DNA of 64,000 bases, taken from NCBI GenBank assembly GCA_026627065.1, contig JAPNUO010000007.1, forward strand, positions 62,001 through 126,000. Direction: 5' to 3'. A program made the translations under genes and the position numbers. Below are positions 61,448 to 64,000 of this stretch, piece by piece (the first letter of the stretch is position 1; the number at the start of each line of letters is the position of its first letter). The notes under the pieces are model-generated. The model was not told the origin of the DNA. It worked only from the letters and a program-made list of their open reading frames with translations, and searched no databases. Origin of the DNA: Bacillota bacterium. Its GTDB lineage: Bacteria; Bacillota; Sulfobacillia; Sulfobacillales; Sulfobacillaceae.

Positions 61448-62810
61448 GACTCATCACCTCAGCGGCGTTGTCGGCTGTGAGCAGTTCAAACCAATACTGG
61501 TGGATGCTGCGGGACACCGCATCGACAAAGCCGGGATAGGCTTGGCCGGGGCCGGGAAACGTGGGATCGGGCTCGACGCGTCCGTACCCCATCAGGTAAT
61601 TGGCAAAGTTGTTGTATGCAAGATTTTTGTTGCGCACCATATGTCCTCGGCTCGCCTGCACCACTCGAGACCACATTTCCGTGTCGTCTTGTTCCAGAGT
61701 CCCCGAAGGGCCAAAGGATCCCACGTAAGCGCGATACGCCTGCTGCTTGTAATCACTGGGAGCTTCCTTGTCGATTAAGCACCACGACCAAATTTCGACC
61801 TTGTAGGGACCTAGCGGTCGCCAGACGCGGAAGTTGAGATAGTTGAACACTTCGCCTTCCGTGCCGTGTTGCGGACTGACAAAGGAGAGCGTGGGAAAGA
61901 CTCCACCGACTAAGACGGATGCATGCTTCAACAGACGGGCTTGCACGGGACTTAAACTTTGTTCAAACAGCGGCCACAGGGATTCCGGCGTGTGTTGGTA
62001 AGGGTGAGGGGGAACGTAGGTGAGTTGGGTGATGTTGACTCCATGGCCGTGGGTCAACACAATTTGGTGGCCCATGCGGCCATCCTCTCCGGCCCGATGG
62101 GGAGTAATCCCGAGTTCCACCGTGGATCGATGGGTGCTCTGGACATGATAGGGATCGCCGGTGAAGTTTTCGTAGGTCAATTTCCAGTTAGCCTCAACCA
62201 CCCAACGGTGGGGCACGCCAATGACTTCCATGCCCTCCGCCGTTCGTTTGAGCAGGATTTCAAAATACCACAGCATGTCGCCAAGATATTCGCGCAGGGA
62301 CATGGCGTGCGGATCAAGGTTGCCAAAGATCATGCCGTACACCGATTCGAGGCGGGGAAGCGGTCGTAAGCCCATTGCCGAGCGGTCGAGCTCAGCGCCG
62401 TATAGCGTATTGCCCAAGGCGACGCCTACCAGATCGCCGTGCCAGTTAAACGTCCAACCGTGATATGGGCAGGTGAACGTTCGCCGATTGCCGGAATCGG
62501 CCGCGCAAAGATACGTGCCGCGATGTGTACAAGAATTTAGAAACGCGCGAATCACGCCGTCTTCGCCTTTTACCAGCAACACGGGATCATCGACCATCCA
62601 GCGGGTGACAAAATCGCCTGGATTTTTCAACTCGGATTCGTGGGCCAAGAATTGCCAGGTGCGTGGAAAGATTTTTTCGTGCTCTAAGGCGTAAATCTCC
62701 GGATCGGTTAAGACCCACTGAGGTAGCAAGGCTTGATCCATGGCCTCGCGAATCTTCCGGAAGTGGTCTTCGGTAATCGTTGCCGTCGCCCCCTTACAAT
62801 CTGACAACAC
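61437..62810 (-). CDS. Rieske-type aromatic ring-hydroxylating dioxygenase alpha subunit
   Basis: The 457-residue catalytic subunit has the Rieske cluster ligands Cys94/His96 (SCTHRGTYLC) and Cys114/His117 (CPYHGWTFN). The iron centre is in NFTGDPYHVQSTHRSTVE. It resembles biphenyl, benzoate or similar dioxygenases; the substrate cannot be read from sequence. The start reading GTG TTG TCA has no clear ribosome site. Electron-transfer partners (ferredoxin, reductase) are not in the window. It is divergent from an MFS transporter that may import the aromatic substrate. Confidence 0.92.
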   Translation of the reverse strand: MLSDCKGATATITEDHFRKIREAMDQALLPQWVLTDPEIYALEHEKIFPRTWQFLAHESELKNPGDFVTRWMVDDPVLLVKGEDGVIRAFLNSCTHRGTYLCAADSGNRRTFTCPYHGWTFNWHGDLVGVALGNTLYGAELDRSAMGLRPLPRLESVYGMIFGNLDPHAMSLREYLGDMLWYFEILLKRTAEGMEVIGVPHRWVVEANWKLTYENFTGDPYHVQSTHRSTVELGITPHRAGEDGRMGHQIVLTHGHGVNITQLTYVPPHPYQHTPESLWPLFEQSLSPVQARLLKHASVLVGGVFPTLSFVSPQHGTEGEVFNYLNFRVWRPLGPYKVEIWSWCLIDKEAPSDYKQQAYRAYVGSFGPSGTLEQDDTEMWSRVVQASRGHMVRNKNLAYNNFANYLMGYGRVEPDPTFPGPGQAYPGFVDAVSRSIHQYWFELLTADNAAEVMSHEL

Positions 62811-63103
62811 TGGTGGCTACCCTGGCTAAATGGCGGAATCAAAACTGCCTGCCCCTTCATCGTGTCATATCGAAAATTTTAGGTCAAAGTCAATTTTTCG
62901 AATTATAATATTAAGCATTTGCGCGCTGAATTCGAACAAGTTATCAGAATTTTAGAGTTTAATATTCGGGAAATTACGTTTGACTTTCAGCACATGCCCT
63001 CCGTAAACTGACTTCAACCATTCATTCTTAATATTTCTTATATTGCGTGTGAAATGAGGGCCAAAAAGGTGTTCAAAATCTCGCGCTGGGGAGGGAACAG
63101 CGA
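62811..63103. promoter_or_regulatory. AT-rich divergent promoter region between dioxygenase and MFS genes
   Basis: This intergenic region is much richer in A and T than the rest of the window, with TTCGAATTATAATATTAAG near 62898-62916 and GAATTCGAAC near 62929-62938. Divergent promoters and an operator are expected here. No regulator gene is visible in the window. Confidence 0.45.
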
Positions 63104-64000
63104 GTGGCGACTCCGAGCACAGTAAAAGTGGGCGCCCGCCAGGTGCGTTCGAACGTTTATCTTGCCACTGTCGTGATCTTTGGCACGTTTGCTGTACTTT
63201 TAGGAGGATTTGACTCTATTGCCCGCAGTGATGCCCTGCCCGTGATTCTCAAGAGCTTGCACATCAGCGTGGGCACAGGGTCGTTGGTATTCAGCGCGTC
63301 TTTTGTGGTGACGTTTTTGGGAAACTTGGTTCTCGGCGAGTTATTGGACCGCATCGGGCGCAAAAAGCTGTTTATTTGGACTTTGTTAATCTCAACGCTG
63401 TTCAGTGTTTTAACCGCGGCGGTGACCAATGCCTGGGAATATGCCATTATCGGGGCGCTTGCGGGGACCACGCTTTGTGTCTTGCAGTCAAGCGAGGTCT
63501 TTGTGTCCGAAGAAGTCCCCGCGAAGTGGCGCGGCACCTTAATGGGCATTGTGATGGCCGGATTTTCGGGCGGTTCGATCATCATTAGCCTGGTAGCTTC
63601 CGCGATTCTTCCTTCGGGAGATTGGCGGCTGCTCTTTTTGCTGGCGATCGTCCCGGTAGTGGTGTTGGCGATCTTGTCGGCCTTCTTCTTGCGAGAGCCC
63701 CCGCGGTCGCAAGAAGCCCTAGCCATTAAGCGCGCGCGGCGCCGCGGCGAAGCGGTGGAAACCCATTATGCCATCGACGCCGAAAAAGCCAAGCAAAGTG
63801 AATGGCGCCAGTTGTTTGCTCCCGATCTTCGGCGCCAAACCATTCTCACCTCGGCTTTTGGTTTTCTCATGAATTTTGGCAACGGCATGGTGTTGGTGCT
63901 CGGGGTGACCTATCTAACCCTGTACGATCACTTAGGCATCGGCGCGGCTGATTTTTCTTTCGCGATTGAAGGCTTTGCTTCCCTCGTAGGCGTCCTCGTC
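63104..64000 (+). CDS. MFS transporter, C-terminus outside window
   Basis: GTG 63104 has GGGGAGGG upstream, and 299 codons are visible. The product shows the MFS layout: VIFGTFAVLLGGFDSIARSD in helix 1, DALPVILKSLHISVGTG, the loop 2-3 motif ELLDRIGRKKLF, and SEEVPAKWRGTLMGIVMAG in helix 5. The first six helices, the central loop and part of the C-terminal half lie within the window. The family includes aromatic-acid and sugar carriers. Its place opposite the dioxygenase operon suggests uptake of an aromatic substrate. Confidence 0.88.
   Translation, partial: MATPSTVKVGARQVRSNVYLATVVIFGTFAVLLGGFDSIARSDALPVILKSLHISVGTGSLVFSASFVVTFLGNLVLGELLDRIGRKKLFIWTLLISTLFSVLTAAVTNAWEYAIIGALAGTTLCVLQSSEVFVSEEVPAKWRGTLMGIVMAGFSGGSIIISLVASAILPSGDWRLLFLLAIVPVVVLAILSAFFLREPPRSQEALAIKRARRRGEAVETHYAIDAEKAKQSEWRQLFAPDLRRQTILTSAFGFLMNFGNGMVLVLGVTYLTLYDHLGIGAADFSFAIEGFASLVGVLV

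Overview
This 64 kb window comes from the chromosome of a GC-rich, spore-forming Gram-positive bacterium. Genes of Bacillota type run throughout it: a MntR repressor, M-box and SAM-I riboswitches, a KimA-type potassium transporter, a YodB-like repressor, the YhbH/SpoVR/PrkA sporulation cluster and a class A RNase P RNA. The mix of arsenite efflux, aerobic molybdenum hydroxylase genes, many GTG/TTG starts and decayed insertion sequences fits an acidophilic aerobe such as Sulfobacillus. That genus is an inference, not a match I could check.

Layout. 1-6.4 kb: KimA-like transporter (cut by the left edge), ArsB, pirin, and a divergent Nramp-related transporter whose transcript starts with a complete M-box Mg2+ riboswitch and terminator. 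6.66 kb: a tRNA-like gene with a cysteine anticodon but a selenocysteine-tRNA-like body, the most unusual item here. 6.8-11.3 kb: an S9-type protein lacking its nucleophile, a PaiB-like flavoprotein and a decaying IS607 element. 11.4-20.4 kb: exported proteins, MntR, a three-gene molybdenum hydroxylase operon, DUF4012 and DUF1906 proteins. 20.9-26.4 kb: an AbiEii-type nucleotidyltransferase, then a SAM-riboswitch methionine operon with two MetE-like proteins (one without zinc ligands) and a fused homocysteine methyltransferase/MTHFR. 26.6-31.7 kb: tRNA-Val, yhbH-spoVR-prkA, and two more tRNAs. 31.8-33.9 kb: IS debris around a PemK-type toxin-antitoxin pair. 33.9-36.1 kb: thymidine kinase, TrmK-like methyltransferase, RNase HI and RNase P RNA.

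36.1-40.5 kb is mostly non-coding and holds one large exported Ig-repeat protein. 40.5-46 kb: a mini zinc-binding protein, WrbA with a divergent YodB-like regulator, then DapL, MurI, OsmC, CysK and an Rrf2 regulator. 46.4-55.8 kb: an Asp-box exported protein, threonine deaminase, CysE, an M20 peptidase, a second Nramp-related transporter, fructosamine kinase and a low-molecular-weight phosphatase. 56-60.8 kb: an HD hydrolase, a GT4 glycosyltransferase, a NodB-like protein and a zinc-type oxidoreductase. 60.9-64 kb: a Rieske dioxygenase pair divergent from an MFS transporter that runs off the right edge.

Themes that link genes: metal homeostasis (M-box/Nramp-like, MntR, KimA, ArsB); sulfur amino acids (SAM-riboswitch operon, CysK plus Rrf2 regulator, CysE); redox stress (WrbA/YodB-like, OsmC, pirin); and repeated invasion and decay of IS607, ISL3 and IS200/IS605-type elements.
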